NCBI GenBank assembly: GCA_046565985.1
Contig: JBKHXN010000013.1
Location: 1 to 13,630, forward strand
Length of the DNA stretch: 13,630 nt
Direction: 5' to 3'
Source of the DNA: Polycyclovorans sp046565985
GTDB taxonomy: Bacteria; Pseudomonadota; Gammaproteobacteria; Nevskiales; Nevskiaceae
Shown piece after piece: positions 1 to 7,234 of the stretch; position 1 is the first letter of the stretch; the number at the start of each line of letters is the position of its first letter. The notes beneath the pieces were generated by a model. That model was given only the letters and a program-made list of their open reading frames with translations. It did no database searches and was not told where the DNA came from. The position numbers were made by a program, and so were the translations under genes.

Positions 1-729
1 CTGGCCGAGACGGCCGAGCAGGCGCGCGCGCTGGGCGTGACCGTCACCCACACCGAGGTCAACGTCGCCGACCGTGCCGCCGTCTATGCCTGGGCCGACG
101 AGGTGCAGCGGGCGCACGGGCGCGTGCACGTGGTCGTCAACAACGCCGGGGTGGCGCTGGGCGCGCCGATCGAGACCATGCGCTTCGAGGACTTCGAGTG
201 GCTCATGGACATCAACTTCTGGGGCGTGGTGTACGGCACCAAGGCCTTCCTGCCGCTGCTGCGCCGCGCGGGCGAGGGCCACGTGGTCAACATTTCCAGC
301 GTGTTCGGGCTGTTCGCGGTGCCCACGCAGGGGGCTTACAACGCTTCCAAGTTCGCGGTGCGCGGCTTTACCGAGTGCCTGCGCATCGAGCTGGCCGCGC
401 AGGACAGCCCCATCGGCGTCACCTGCGTGCACCCGGGCGGGATCCGCACCAACATCGCCGCCGCCTCGCGCGTGGACGCGGACGGCAGCTGGGGCATCAC
501 CAGCGCGGCGCAGGCCGCGCAGGAGTTCGAGAAAGTCGCCAAGACCACGCCCGAGCGTGCCGCGCAGCGCATCGTGCGCGCGGTGCGCCGCAACCAGCCC
601 AGGCTGCTGATCGGGGCCGACGCTTTTGTCTTCGACAAGCTGGTGCGGCTGATGCCGGTGGGTTTCCAGCGCCTCATGATCTGGCTGGGCCGGCTGCAGC
701 GCCGCCGCGCGGTCAAGGCGGCCGCATGA
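1..729 (+). CDS. Short-chain dehydrogenase/reductase (SDR), 5'-partial
   Basis: The reading frame is open from base 1, so the N-terminus, including the TGxxxGxG nucleotide-binding turn, lies outside the window; 242 residues remain. Visible SDR hallmarks are the NNAG motif (139-150), a catalytic Ser (codon 298-300) in NISS, and YNASK with the catalytic Tyr at 337-339 and Lys at 349-351. The Ser-Tyr distance of 13 residues is the classical one. A HPGGIRTNIA segment follows, matching the PG motif region that closes over the cofactor. The protein should be a cytoplasmic NAD(P)-dependent oxidoreductase of the classical SDR type, but the substrate cannot be read from the sequence. The GTG at 37 is not a credible start because the frame and SDR-like sequence extend upstream of it. 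The gene overlaps the next one by 4 bases (ATGA), so the two are probably co-transcribed and translationally coupled. The Arg-rich C-terminal tail (about 15 residues) is not informative. Confidence 0.93.
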   Translation: MAETAEQARALGVTVTHTEVNVADRAAVYAWADEVQRAHGRVHVVVNNAGVALGAPIETMRFEDFEWLMDINFWGVVYGTKAFLPLLRRAGEGHVVNISSVFGLFAVPTQGAYNASKFAVRGFTECLRIELAAQDSPIGVTCVHPGGIRTNIAAASRVDADGSWGITSAAQAAQEFEKVAKTTPERAAQRIVRAVRRNQPRLLIGADAFVFDKLVRLMPVGFQRLMIWLGRLQRRRAVKAAA

Positions 730-1340
730 CACGTGCGCGGTGGCGCGGGCTGGCGGCGGCAGGCGCCCTGCTGCTGCTCGCCGTGGCCGGCTGGTGGTGG
801 CTGCGCCCGGCGCCGCCGCACCCGGATGCCGCGCGCTTCACCGCGCCGCTTGCGGCCCAGCCCTTCCTGCAGGGCTTGAGCAGCAACGACAGCGTGGAGC
901 AGGTGCGCGCCGTGCTGCAGGCGGCGGGCTACCGGGTGCGGGCGGAGGCGGTGCAGCGCGAGCCCAGCGCCGATTACCCGCCCTGGCGCATGGACACCCT
1001 CACGGTCCATGAATACCGGCATCTGGACGACACCGGCCGGCTGCGGCTGGAGTTCTTCAACGACCGGCTCTACGAGGCGGAATACCAGCCCGCCGACGCC
1101 GCCAGCTACGCGCCGCGCCTGCTGCGTGCGGTCCCCGGCCTGGTACGCCAGCCGCAGGGGCGGCGCGAGCGCCTGAGCGCCGGGTTGCGCGTGGCCACCA
1201 ACGTGGAGCTGGTGGCCAATGCCGTGGGCCAGGCGCTGGGCGCCACCCCCTACGTCATCTGGCAGGACCGCCGCCTGCTCGCCCAGCGCGAGGAGTGGGA
1301 TGCCCGCTTCGGCGCAGCCCCCTTCGTCGAGGCGGACTGA
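726..1340 (+). CDS. Hypothetical single-pass membrane-anchored protein
   Basis: This 204-residue protein starts at the ATG that overlaps the stop codon of the upstream dehydrogenase gene (ATGA, 726-729). I chose it over the longer open frame upstream because it gives a clean N-terminus: a short basic stretch (MTRARWRG) followed by one hydrophobic segment at residues 8-26 ending in WWWLRP. That is a signal anchor or uncleaved signal peptide, with the remaining ~175 residues predicted outside the cytoplasm. The soluble part is rich in charged and aromatic residues (for example EYRHLDDTGRLRLEFFND) and looks like a small alpha/beta domain. I do not recognise a family or any catalytic motif. Coupling to the dehydrogenase suggests a shared transcript but not necessarily a shared function. 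The stop codon lies 4 bp from the stop of the convergent methyltransferase gene. Confidence 0.75.
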   Translation: MTRARWRGLAAAGALLLLAVAGWWWLRPAPPHPDAARFTAPLAAQPFLQGLSSNDSVEQVRAVLQAAGYRVRAEAVQREPSADYPPWRMDTLTVHEYRHLDDTGRLRLEFFNDRLYEAEYQPADAASYAPRLLRAVPGLVRQPQGRRERLSAGLRVATNVELVANAVGQALGATPYVIWQDRRLLAQREEWDARFGAAPFVEAD

Positions 1341-1344
1341 ACCC

Positions 1345-2157
1345 TCAGCCCGCCGGCTTGATGAACTTCAGCGTCATGCGGTCGGATTCGCCGATGGCCA
1401 GGTAGCGCTCACGGTCCTGCTCGCCCAGGCGCAGCGTCGGCGGCAGGGTCCACACGCCTTGCGGATAGTCGCGCGTATCGCGGGGATTGGCGTTGATCTC
1501 CGATCTCGCCTCCAGCCGGAAGCCCGCGCGGGTGGCCATTTCAATCACCCGTTCCTCCGGCACATAACCGCTCTGCCGGATCTGCTCGGGCGTCATGCCG
1601 GGCGCGCCGCGGTGCTCCTTGAGCCCCAGCACGCCGCCGGGCCTGAGCGCGCGGAACATGGCGGCGAACATGGCGTCGGCGTAGTCGCCGTTGATCCAGT
1701 TGTGCACGTTGCGGAAGGTCAGCACCACATCAGCGCTGCCGGGCGGGGCGATCTCCCAGCTCGACGGCGGGCCCGCGTGGGTGACCTGCACCCGGTCATA
1801 CAGCGCCGGGCTGGCGCGGAGCTTGTCCATGAAGGCCCCGTGCACGCGCAGCCGGTAGGGCGAGGGATCGGGGCCGTCCACCACGAAGCTCGCCGCCGTG
1901 TACCGGCCCTGCTCGCGCAGGTAGGGGGCGAGGATCTCGGTCCACCAGCCGCCGCCGGGCCAGATCTCCACCACGTGAGAGCGCGGAGTGACGCCGAAGA
2001 AGGCGAGTGTCTCCACCGGGTGGCGGTAAGGGTCGCGCGCGACAAACTCCGGCGTGCGGTGGGCGGCGGCCACGGCCGCTTCCAGCGGGGTGGCGGCCTG
2101 TGCGGCGGTGTCGCCGAGCAGCAGGCAGGCGCCCAACGCCAGTCTCAGGGTGTGCAT
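1345..2157 (-). CDS. Exported SAM-dependent methyltransferase-like protein (COG4798 type)
   Basis: This 270-residue protein begins with a typical Sec signal peptide: basic start, hydrophobic core LALGACLLLG, and likely cleavage after AQA at residue 21. A class I methyltransferase-like fold follows. Motif I is VVEIWPGGGWWTE (residues 62-74, the SAM-binding glycine loop), a motif-IV-like strand is ADVVLTFRNVHNW, and RPGGVLGLKEHRG is the usual strand after the acceptor site. The C-terminal half contains GYVPEERVIEMATRAGF, also usual in the fold. I recall this arrangement from proteins annotated as predicted methyltransferase COG4798, many of which carry signal peptides. The acceptor is unknown. 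A purine-rich GGGAG at 2169-2165 lies about 7 nt upstream of the ATG and supports the start. The gene lies 51 bp downstream of slyD on the same strand, so the two may share a transcript. The family call is from memory of motifs, not a search. Confidence 0.85.
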   Translation of the reverse strand: MHTLRLALGACLLLGDTAAQAATPLEAAVAAAHRTPEFVARDPYRHPVETLAFFGVTPRSHVVEIWPGGGWWTEILAPYLREQGRYTAASFVVDGPDPSPYRLRVHGAFMDKLRASPALYDRVQVTHAGPPSSWEIAPPGSADVVLTFRNVHNWINGDYADAMFAAMFRALRPGGVLGLKEHRGAPGMTPEQIRQSGYVPEERVIEMATRAGFRLEARSEINANPRDTRDYPQGVWTLPPTLRLGEQDRERYLAIGESDRMTLKFIKPAG

Positions 2158-2170
2158 GTGCGTCTCCCGG

Positions 2171-2205
2171 GTTTCAAGACGCTTGAGACCGGCGCCGTGC
2201 GCCGG
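2171..2205 (-). other. Two small hairpins between slyD and the methyltransferase gene
   Basis: Immediately after the slyD stop there is a perfect 7-bp inverted repeat, CCGGCGC (2189-2195) and GCGCCGG (2199-2205), with a 3-nt loop. Next to it is a weaker 8-bp stem, GTTTCAAG (2171-2178) and CTTGAGAC (2182-2189), with one G-T type mismatch and a 3-nt loop; the two stems share base 2189. Neither is followed by a T-run on either strand, so they do not look like a strong intrinsic terminator. They may slow decay from the 3' end or partly uncouple the two genes. Confidence 0.4.
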
Positions 2206-2208
2206 GGT

Positions 2209-2691
2209 TCAGTGCTGGTGGCCGCCGGGGCCGTGCACGTGGCCGTGGGTGAGTTCTTCCAGGCTGGCGTCACGCACGGCGGTGATCTCCACCGCAAAGT
2301 GCAGGGTTTCTCCGGCGAGCGGGTGATTGCCGTCCACCGTCACGTTCTCATCGGTGACCGCGGTCACCACCACGCGCATCGGCCCCTGGCTGGACTGCGC
2401 CTGGAAGCTCATGCCGGGCTGGATCTCGTCCACGCCCTGGAACAGGTTGCGCGGCACGGTCTGCACCAGGCTGTCGTTGCGCTCGCCGTAGCCTTCGGCG
2501 GGGGTTACGGTCACGTCGAGCTTGTCGCCCACTTTCTTGCCGAGCAGCGCTTTCTCCAGTCCGGGGATGATGTTGCCCGCACCGTGCAGGTAGGCGAGCG
2601 GCTCGCCGCCGCTGGAGGAGTCGAGGACTTCGCCCTGGCTGTTGGTGAGGGTGTAGTGAAAGTTGGCCACGCAGCGTTCCGCGATTTCCAT
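2209..2691 (-). CDS. slyD: FKBP-type peptidyl-prolyl cis-trans isomerase, SlyD family
   Basis: This 160-residue protein is a SlyD-like cytoplasmic prolyl isomerase and chaperone. The FKBP domain is split: residues 1-65 hold the first half, with GEVLDSS and the family signature LHGAGNIIPGLEKALLGKK (35-53). An inserted flap (IF) domain with chaperone activity spans about residues 70-125 (AEGYGERNDSLVQTVPRNLF onward), followed by the closing strands HPLAGETLHFAVEITAVRDA. The C-terminus is a short His/Gly tail (149-160) with five histidines. It is much shorter than the metal-binding tail of E. coli SlyD, so nickel binding is possible but reduced. I chose the ATG at 2691 because family members begin with this MxIxxxxVxxxxYTL pattern. 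A GTG 27 codons upstream stays in frame, but that stretch has no FKBP character. A GGGA about 11 nt upstream is a modest ribosome-binding site. Confidence 0.92.
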   Translation of the reverse strand: MEIAERCVANFHYTLTNSQGEVLDSSSGGEPLAYLHGAGNIIPGLEKALLGKKVGDKLDVTVTPAEGYGERNDSLVQTVPRNLFQGVDEIQPGMSFQAQSSQGPMRVVVTAVTDENVTVDGNHPLAGETLHFAVEITAVRDASLEELTHGHVHGPGGHQH

Positions 2692-2755
2692 GCTGTTTTC
2701 CCGTTGAATGAGCGACAAGGATACCGTGCAGGGCGCGGCAGGTCTCCCGCCCAGG

Positions 2756-2783
2756 ATGGTGAAATTCACCACTTAGCAGTCAA
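2756..2783 (-). promoter_or_regulatory. Candidate slyD promoter overlapping a palindromic operator
   Basis: Reading the minus strand, TTGACT (2783-2778) is followed after 16 bases by CACCAT (2761-2756), a plausible -35 paired with a weak -10 about 60 nt upstream of the slyD start. A perfect 15-bp palindrome, TGGTGAA-A-TTCACCA (2757-2771), sits between and over these elements, where a repressor would block polymerase. The -35 match is good, the -10 match is only 3 of 6, and the function is inference. Confidence 0.35.
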
Positions 2784-2795
2784 ACCGGCACGGGT

Positions 2796-2836
2796 GCGCC
2801 TGCAGAGTCTGGTGAATTTTCCTACTCGCGCCTGCA
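2796..2836 (+). repeat. Direct repeat GCGCCTGCA with a third copy of the TGGTGAA half-site between
   Basis: GCGCCTGCA occurs at 2796-2804 and again at 2828-2836, a 32-bp offset close to three helical turns. Between them, TGGTGAA at 2810-2816 repeats one arm of the palindrome at 2757-2771. The cluster lies in the divergent region between slyD and the efflux operon and may hold regulator sites. Short GC-rich repeats can also arise by chance. Confidence 0.3.
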
Positions 2837-2865
2837 AAATCAAAGGGATAAAGTAGCTGTCCGCC

Positions 2866-2882
2866 TTGGCATGGGTCTTGTT
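2866..2882 (+). promoter_or_regulatory. Sigma-54-like promoter sequence upstream of the RND operon
   Basis: TTGGCATG-N4-TTGTT matches the RpoN consensus YTGGCACG-N4-TTGCW at most positions. The GG of the -24 element (2868-2869) is correctly spaced, with 10 bp to the G of the -12 element (2880), but the key -12 GC is GT. It is also flanked by a 6-bp inverted repeat, CCTTGG (2864-2869) and CCAAGG (2885-2890). Transcription would begin about 30 bp before the adaptor start. An alternative sigma-70 reading uses TTGTTC (2878-2883) as a -35, but the -10 is poor. Low confidence. Confidence 0.22.
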
Positions 2883-2922
2883 CCCCAAGGACACACTGCG
2901 GGTTACTAGGCCAAACTAATTT

Positions 2923-4026
2923 ATGAACACACTCTCAGCTGTTCCCGGCGCGCTGCGCAGCTCGCTGGCCGTCGTGGCGCTGGCGCTCACCGCCTGCGGC
3001 CAGGCCACCTCCAAGCCGGAGGACAAGGCCAAGGAAGAAGTCGCCATTCCGGTCGAGGCCGAGGCCATCGGCACCGGCACGGTCATCGCCGCCTACCGCG
3101 GCACCGCCACGCTGGAGGCCGAGGACGAGGCCACCGTGGTGGCGCGCACGCCGGGCGTGATCGAGCAGATCCTGGTCGAGGAAGGCGATCGCGTGAGCAA
3201 GGGCCAGGTGCTGGCACGGCTGGATACCGACCGCCTGCGCCTGGAGCTGGCGCGCGCCAAGGCCAGCCGCGACAACCTGGAGGCCGTGCACAAGCGCAAT
3301 GAGTCGGTGTTCCAGCGCAACCTGGTCTCGCGCGAGGCCTACGAGCGCAGCCAGTTCGAGCTCGACGCGGCGCGCGCCGCCTACGATCTGGCGCTGCTGT
3401 CGCTGCAGGAATCGGAGATCCGCGCGCCGTTCGCCGGCATGGTCACCGCCCGCCACATCAAGGTGGGCAACATGATCCAGCCGGGCACCGAGGCCTTTCG
3501 CGTCACCCAGCTCGACCGCCTGCAGGCGCATCTCTATGTGCCCGAGCGCGATCTGCACAAGCTCAAGCCCGGCCACCCGGTGCGCCTGCAGGTGGACGCC
3601 TGGCCCGAACGCGTCTTCACCGGCCAGGTGGTGCGCGTCAATCCGGTGGTGGACGCCGCCACCGGCACGGTCAAGGTCACCGCCGAGATGACGCCGGGGC
3701 AGGCCGAGCTCAAGCCCGGCATGTTCGGCCGCGTGGAGATCACCTACGACCGTTTTGACGGGGTGCTGCGCGTGCCCGCCGCCGCGGTGCTCACCGAGGA
3801 CACCCGCCATACCGTGTTCGTGGTCAGCGAGGGCCGCGCCCGACGCCGTCCGCTGACGCTGGGCGTGCAGGATGACGGCTACTACCAGGTGCTCGAAGGC
3901 CTGAGCGATGGCGAGCAGATCGTCACCACCGGCCAGAGCAGCCTGCGCGACGATGCCCGGGTGGAGATCGTCGGCCAGCCGCCCGCGCCCGCCGCCGCAG
4001 AAGCCACCAGCCCTGCCGCGGGTTGA
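2923..4026 (+). CDS. RND efflux periplasmic adaptor (membrane fusion protein), lipoprotein
   Basis: This 367-residue protein is the periplasmic adaptor (HlyD/MFP family) of a tripartite RND pump. The signal peptide ends in the lipobox L22-T-A-C25, so Cys25 should be lipidated. The first lipoyl (barrel-sandwich) half is at about 72-101 (PGVIEQILVEEGDRVSKGQVLARLD), a short alpha-helical hairpin at about 102-163, and the second lipoyl half with RAPFAGMV at about 165-190. A beta-barrel (about 200-280) and a membrane-proximal domain (about 285-350, VPAAAVL and later LSDGEQIVTTG) follow. The C-terminus is a disordered Ala/Pro tail. All parts of a complete adaptor are present, and the length is usual for the family. 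The ATG at 2923 is chosen because it gives an intact lipoprotein signal; the ribosome-binding site (TAGG, 12 nt upstream) is weak. The first permease gene begins 1 nt after the stop, so the genes form an operon. Confidence 0.93.
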   Translation: MNTLSAVPGALRSSLAVVALALTACGQATSKPEDKAKEEVAIPVEAEAIGTGTVIAAYRGTATLEAEDEATVVARTPGVIEQILVEEGDRVSKGQVLARLDTDRLRLELARAKASRDNLEAVHKRNESVFQRNLVSREAYERSQFELDAARAAYDLALLSLQESEIRAPFAGMVTARHIKVGNMIQPGTEAFRVTQLDRLQAHLYVPERDLHKLKPGHPVRLQVDAWPERVFTGQVVRVNPVVDAATGTVKVTAEMTPGQAELKPGMFGRVEITYDRFDGVLRVPAAAVLTEDTRHTVFVVSEGRARRRPLTLGVQDDGYYQVLEGLSDGEQIVTTGQSSLRDDARVEIVGQPPAPAAAEATSPAAG

Positions 4027-4027
4027 T

Positions 4028-7000
4028 ATGGACCTGATCGCGCTGTGCACCCGCCGTCCGGTGGCGGTGACCATGTTCACGCTCGGCGTGCTGCTGTTCG
4101 GGATGGTCTCGCTGTCGCGCCTGCCGGTGACGCTGCTGCCGGATCTGTCCTACCCCACGCTCACGGTGCGCACCGGCCTGCCCGGCGCCGCGCCCACCGA
4201 GGTGGAGACGCTGTTGTCAAAGCCCATCGAGGAAACCGTGGGCGTGATCAAGAACGTGCGCCGCGTGGTCTCGGTCTCGCGCGCCGGACAGAGCGACGTC
4301 ACCCTGGAATTCAACTGGGGCACGGTGATGGACTACGCCGTGCTCGACGTGCGCGAAAAGCTCGACGCGCTGACCCTGCCCAAGGAAGCGGTGCGCCCCG
4401 TCGTGCTGCGCTTCGATCCCTCGCAGGATCCGGTGCTGCGCCTGGGGCTGGCGCTCAAGCAGGCCAGCAGCGAGGCCGATCTCAAACGCCTGCGCCGCGT
4501 GGCCGAGGACCTGATCCAGAAGCCGCTGGAAGCGCTCGAAGGCGTGGCCGCGGTCAAGATCAGCGGCGGGCTGGAGGACGAGATCGAGGTCCGCGTGGAC
4601 CTGCAGAAACTCAGCCAGCTCAACCTCACGCTGGAAGAGGTCAACCGCCATCTCGCCGCCGAGAACGCCAACATCTCCGGCGGCCGCGTGGTGCAGGGGG
4701 CCAGCCGCTACCTGGTCCGCACGCTCAACCAGTTCCGCTCGCTGGAGGAGATCCGCGACACGCTGATCGCCACGCGCGAGGGCCGCAAGATCTATCTGCG
4801 CGACTTTGCCGAGGTCGCCGCCGGATACAAGGAGCGCGAGGCGATCATCCGCGTGGCCGGAGAAGAGGCCGTGGAGATCGCCGTCTACAAGGAAGGCGAC
4901 GGCAACACCGTCAAGGCGGTGCAGGGCGCGCTGGCGCGTCTGGAGCTGCTGAAGAAAAACCTGCCGCCGGAGCTGGAGCTCCACACCCTGTACAACCAGG
5001 CCACCTTCATCCAGCAGGCCATCAGCGGCGTGGGCAACGCTGCTGCCGTGGGCGGCCTGCTCGCCGTGCTGGTGCTGTATTTCTTCCTGCAGAACGCCTG
5101 GGCCACGGCGGTGATCGCGCTGGCCATCCCGGTGTCGGTGATCGCCACCTTCAACCTCATGTACGGCACCGGGCTCACGCTCAACATCATGTCGCTGGGC
5201 GGGCTGGCGCTGGCCATCGGCATGCTGGTGGACAACGCCATCGTGGTGCTGGAGAGCATCGCCCGCAAGCAGCAGGAGCAGGGCCTGGCGCCGCTGGACG
5301 CCGCGCAGCAGGGCACCCGCGAGGTGGCCGGCGCCATCACCGCGTCCACGCTCACCACGGTGGCGGTGTTCTTTCCCATGGTGTTCGTGGAGGGCATCGC
5401 CGGCCAGCTGTTCAGCGATCAGGCGCTGGTGGTCTCGGGCAGCCTGATCATCTCGCTGGTGGTCTCGCTCACGCTCATCCCCATGCTCGCCGCCCGTGCC
5501 GGCCGCCCCCGGCCACCGCCGCCCCCCGCCACGCCGCTGGCCGGTGCGCCGCGCTCGCTGCGCCGTGGCGTCTCGCACGTCCGCATGGGGCTGCTGGAAT
5601 ATCTGCCCGCGCTGCTGCTGCGGCCGCTGGTGTGGCTGGTGCGCGCCCTGCGCTGGGCGCTGGGGCATCTGCTGCGTCTGCCGGTGGGCGCCTTCCAGCG
5701 CGGCTTTGGCTGGCTGGAGGCGCGCTACCTGCCGCTGCTGGACGCGGCCCTGCGCCACCGCGGCGTGGTGGTGGCGGCCGCCGGGGCGCTGTTTGCCTTC
5801 AGCCTGCTGCTGATCAGCCGCATGGGCGTGGAGCTGATTCCGCCCTTTGCCCAGGGTGAGTTTTCTGCCGAGCTGCGCCTCGCCCCCGGCACGCCGCTGG
5901 CGCAGACCGACGCGGTGCTGCGCGGCGTGCAGGCGCGTCTGGCGGATGATCCGCGCCTGGGCGCCCGCTACACCGTGGCCGGCACCGGCAACCGGCTCGA
6001 CGCCGATCCGGAATCCGGTGGCGAGCACGTCGGCACCCTGAGCCTGGTGCTGGCGCCCGCGCACCTGCACGACGAGGCCGCGCTACAGGCCGAGCTGGAC
6101 CAGATCCTCGGCGCGCAGCCGGGACTGAGTTACCGCTACACCCGCCCCACCCTGTTCACCCTCAAGGACCCGCTGGAAGTCGAAGTCATCGGCTATGACC
6201 TGGACGCGCTGGCGCTGGCCTCCAACCGCCTGCTCGACGCCATGCGCCGCTCGCCGCGCTTTGCCGCGGTGAAGACCAGCCTGCTGCCCGGACACCCGGA
6301 GATCCAGATCCTGTTCGACCAGGAGCGCGCCGCCGCGCTGGGGCTGGACGTGGCCACGCTCGCCAACCGAGTGGTCAGCGCCGTGCAGGGCAGCGTGGCC
6401 ACGCGCTACCGCTTTGCCGACCGCGAGATCGACATCCTGGTACGCGGCAACGCCGCCAGCCGCGCCAGCGTGGACGACGTGCGCCGCCTGCTGGTCAACC
6501 CGGAGAGCGCCCGCCCGGTGCCGCTGTCGGCGGTGGCCGACGTGCGCCTGCGTACCGGCCCCAGCGAGATCCGCCGCACCGGCCAGAGTCGGGTGATCGT
6601 GCTCAGCGCCGCGCTCGCGGAGGGGGACCTGGGCGCCGCCGTGGCCGAGCTGGAACAGCTCATTGGCGCCCAGCCGCTGCCGGTGGGGATCAGCGCCAGC
6701 GTCAGCGGCCAGAGCGAGGAGATGGACGTCTCCTTCCGCTCCCTGCAGCTGGCGCTGGGGCTGGCGGTGTTTCTGGTGTATCTGGTCATGGCTTCGCAGT
6801 TCGAGAGCCTCAAGCATCCCTTCGTCATTCTCTTCACCATCCCGCTGTCGCTGATCGGCGCCGCCTTTGCACTGGCGCTCAGCGGCGTGGTCATCAACGT
6901 GGTGGTGATGATCGGCGCGATCCTGCTCGCCGGCATCGTGGTCAACAACGGCATCGTGCTCATCAGCAGCGTCAACCAGCGCCGCGAGGCGGGCCTGGCC

Positions 7001-7234
7001 CGGCACGCCGCGCTGCTGGAGGCTGGCCGCGCGCGCCTGCGGCCCATCCTCATGACCACGCTGACCACGGCGCTGGGCCTGTTGCCGCTGATGCTGGGCC
7101 TGGGCGAGGGATCGGAAGTGCAGCGGCCCATGGCCATCACGGTGATCGGCGGTCTGACGCTCGCCACCCTGCTCACGCTGTTCGTGATCCCGGTGGTGTA
7201 TACCCTGCTCGACGGCCCGGAGCGCGAGGCATGA
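4028..7234 (+). CDS. RND efflux permease, first of two
   Basis: This 1068-residue inner-membrane transporter of the RND superfamily, HAE/AcrB-like, would export drugs or other amphiphilic compounds using the proton gradient. The typical plan is visible: TM1 (about 10-30), a large periplasmic porter/docking loop, TM2-6 from about 340, a cytoplasmic linker, TM7, a second large loop, and TM8-12 from about 905. TM4 reads GMLVDNAIVVLES with D402-N403 where AcrB has Asp407-Asp408. TM10 reads AGIVVNNGIVLIS with N973 where AcrB has Lys940, a pattern I recall from SwrC-like RND proteins. RLRPILMT in TM11 is conserved. The TM6-TM7 linker (about 488-563) is about 50 residues longer than in the second permease and Pro/Arg-rich. 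The start is the ATG at 4028, matching the family N-terminus (MDLIALCTRRPVAVTMF); an open frame further upstream runs inside the adaptor gene. It overlaps the next gene by ATGA. Substrate unknown. Confidence 0.93.
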   Translation: MDLIALCTRRPVAVTMFTLGVLLFGMVSLSRLPVTLLPDLSYPTLTVRTGLPGAAPTEVETLLSKPIEETVGVIKNVRRVVSVSRAGQSDVTLEFNWGTVMDYAVLDVREKLDALTLPKEAVRPVVLRFDPSQDPVLRLGLALKQASSEADLKRLRRVAEDLIQKPLEALEGVAAVKISGGLEDEIEVRVDLQKLSQLNLTLEEVNRHLAAENANISGGRVVQGASRYLVRTLNQFRSLEEIRDTLIATREGRKIYLRDFAEVAAGYKEREAIIRVAGEEAVEIAVYKEGDGNTVKAVQGALARLELLKKNLPPELELHTLYNQATFIQQAISGVGNAAAVGGLLAVLVLYFFLQNAWATAVIALAIPVSVIATFNLMYGTGLTLNIMSLGGLALAIGMLVDNAIVVLESIARKQQEQGLAPLDAAQQGTREVAGAITASTLTTVAVFFPMVFVEGIAGQLFSDQALVVSGSLIISLVVSLTLIPMLAARAGRPRPPPPPATPLAGAPRSLRRGVSHVRMGLLEYLPALLLRPLVWLVRALRWALGHLLRLPVGAFQRGFGWLEARYLPLLDAALRHRGVVVAAAGALFAFSLLLISRMGVELIPPFAQGEFSAELRLAPGTPLAQTDAVLRGVQARLADDPRLGARYTVAGTGNRLDADPESGGEHVGTLSLVLAPAHLHDEAALQAELDQILGAQPGLSYRYTRPTLFTLKDPLEVEVIGYDLDALALASNRLLDAMRRSPRFAAVKTSLLPGHPEIQILFDQERAAALGLDVATLANRVVSAVQGSVATRYRFADREIDILVRGNAASRASVDDVRRLLVNPESARPVPLSAVADVRLRTGPSEIRRTGQSRVIVLSAALAEGDLGAAVAELEQLIGAQPLPVGISASVSGQSEEMDVSFRSLQLALGLAVFLVYLVMASQFESLKHPFVILFTIPLSLIGAAFALALSGVVINVVVMIGAILLAGIVVNNGIVLISSVNQRREAGLARHAALLEAGRARLRPILMTTLTTALGLLPLMLGLGEGSEVQRPMAITVIGGLTLATLLTLFVIPVVYTLLDGPEREA

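Noticed and set aside
2120..2157. Lipobox-like LGAC at residues 8-11 of the methyltransferase
   Set aside because: The Cys is too close to the N-terminus for a signal peptidase II substrate; a standard signal peptide ending AQA fits better.
2209..2772. A longer slyD with 27 extra N-terminal residues from a GTG start
   Set aside because: The extra residues do not match the SlyD family, whose members begin at the internal Met, and the GTG lies on the candidate operator.
1219..2856. A 545-codon plus-strand open frame across the slyD and methyltransferase genes
   Set aside because: It is antisense to two genes with clear family motifs, its protein has no recognisable domain, and long antisense frames are common in GC-rich DNA.
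4217..6070. Long minus-strand frame (617 codons) opposite the first permease, and a similar one at 8647-10233 opposite the second
   Set aside because: The proteins are low-complexity His/Gln/Arg/Ala-rich, as expected from reversed GC-rich codons of membrane proteins.
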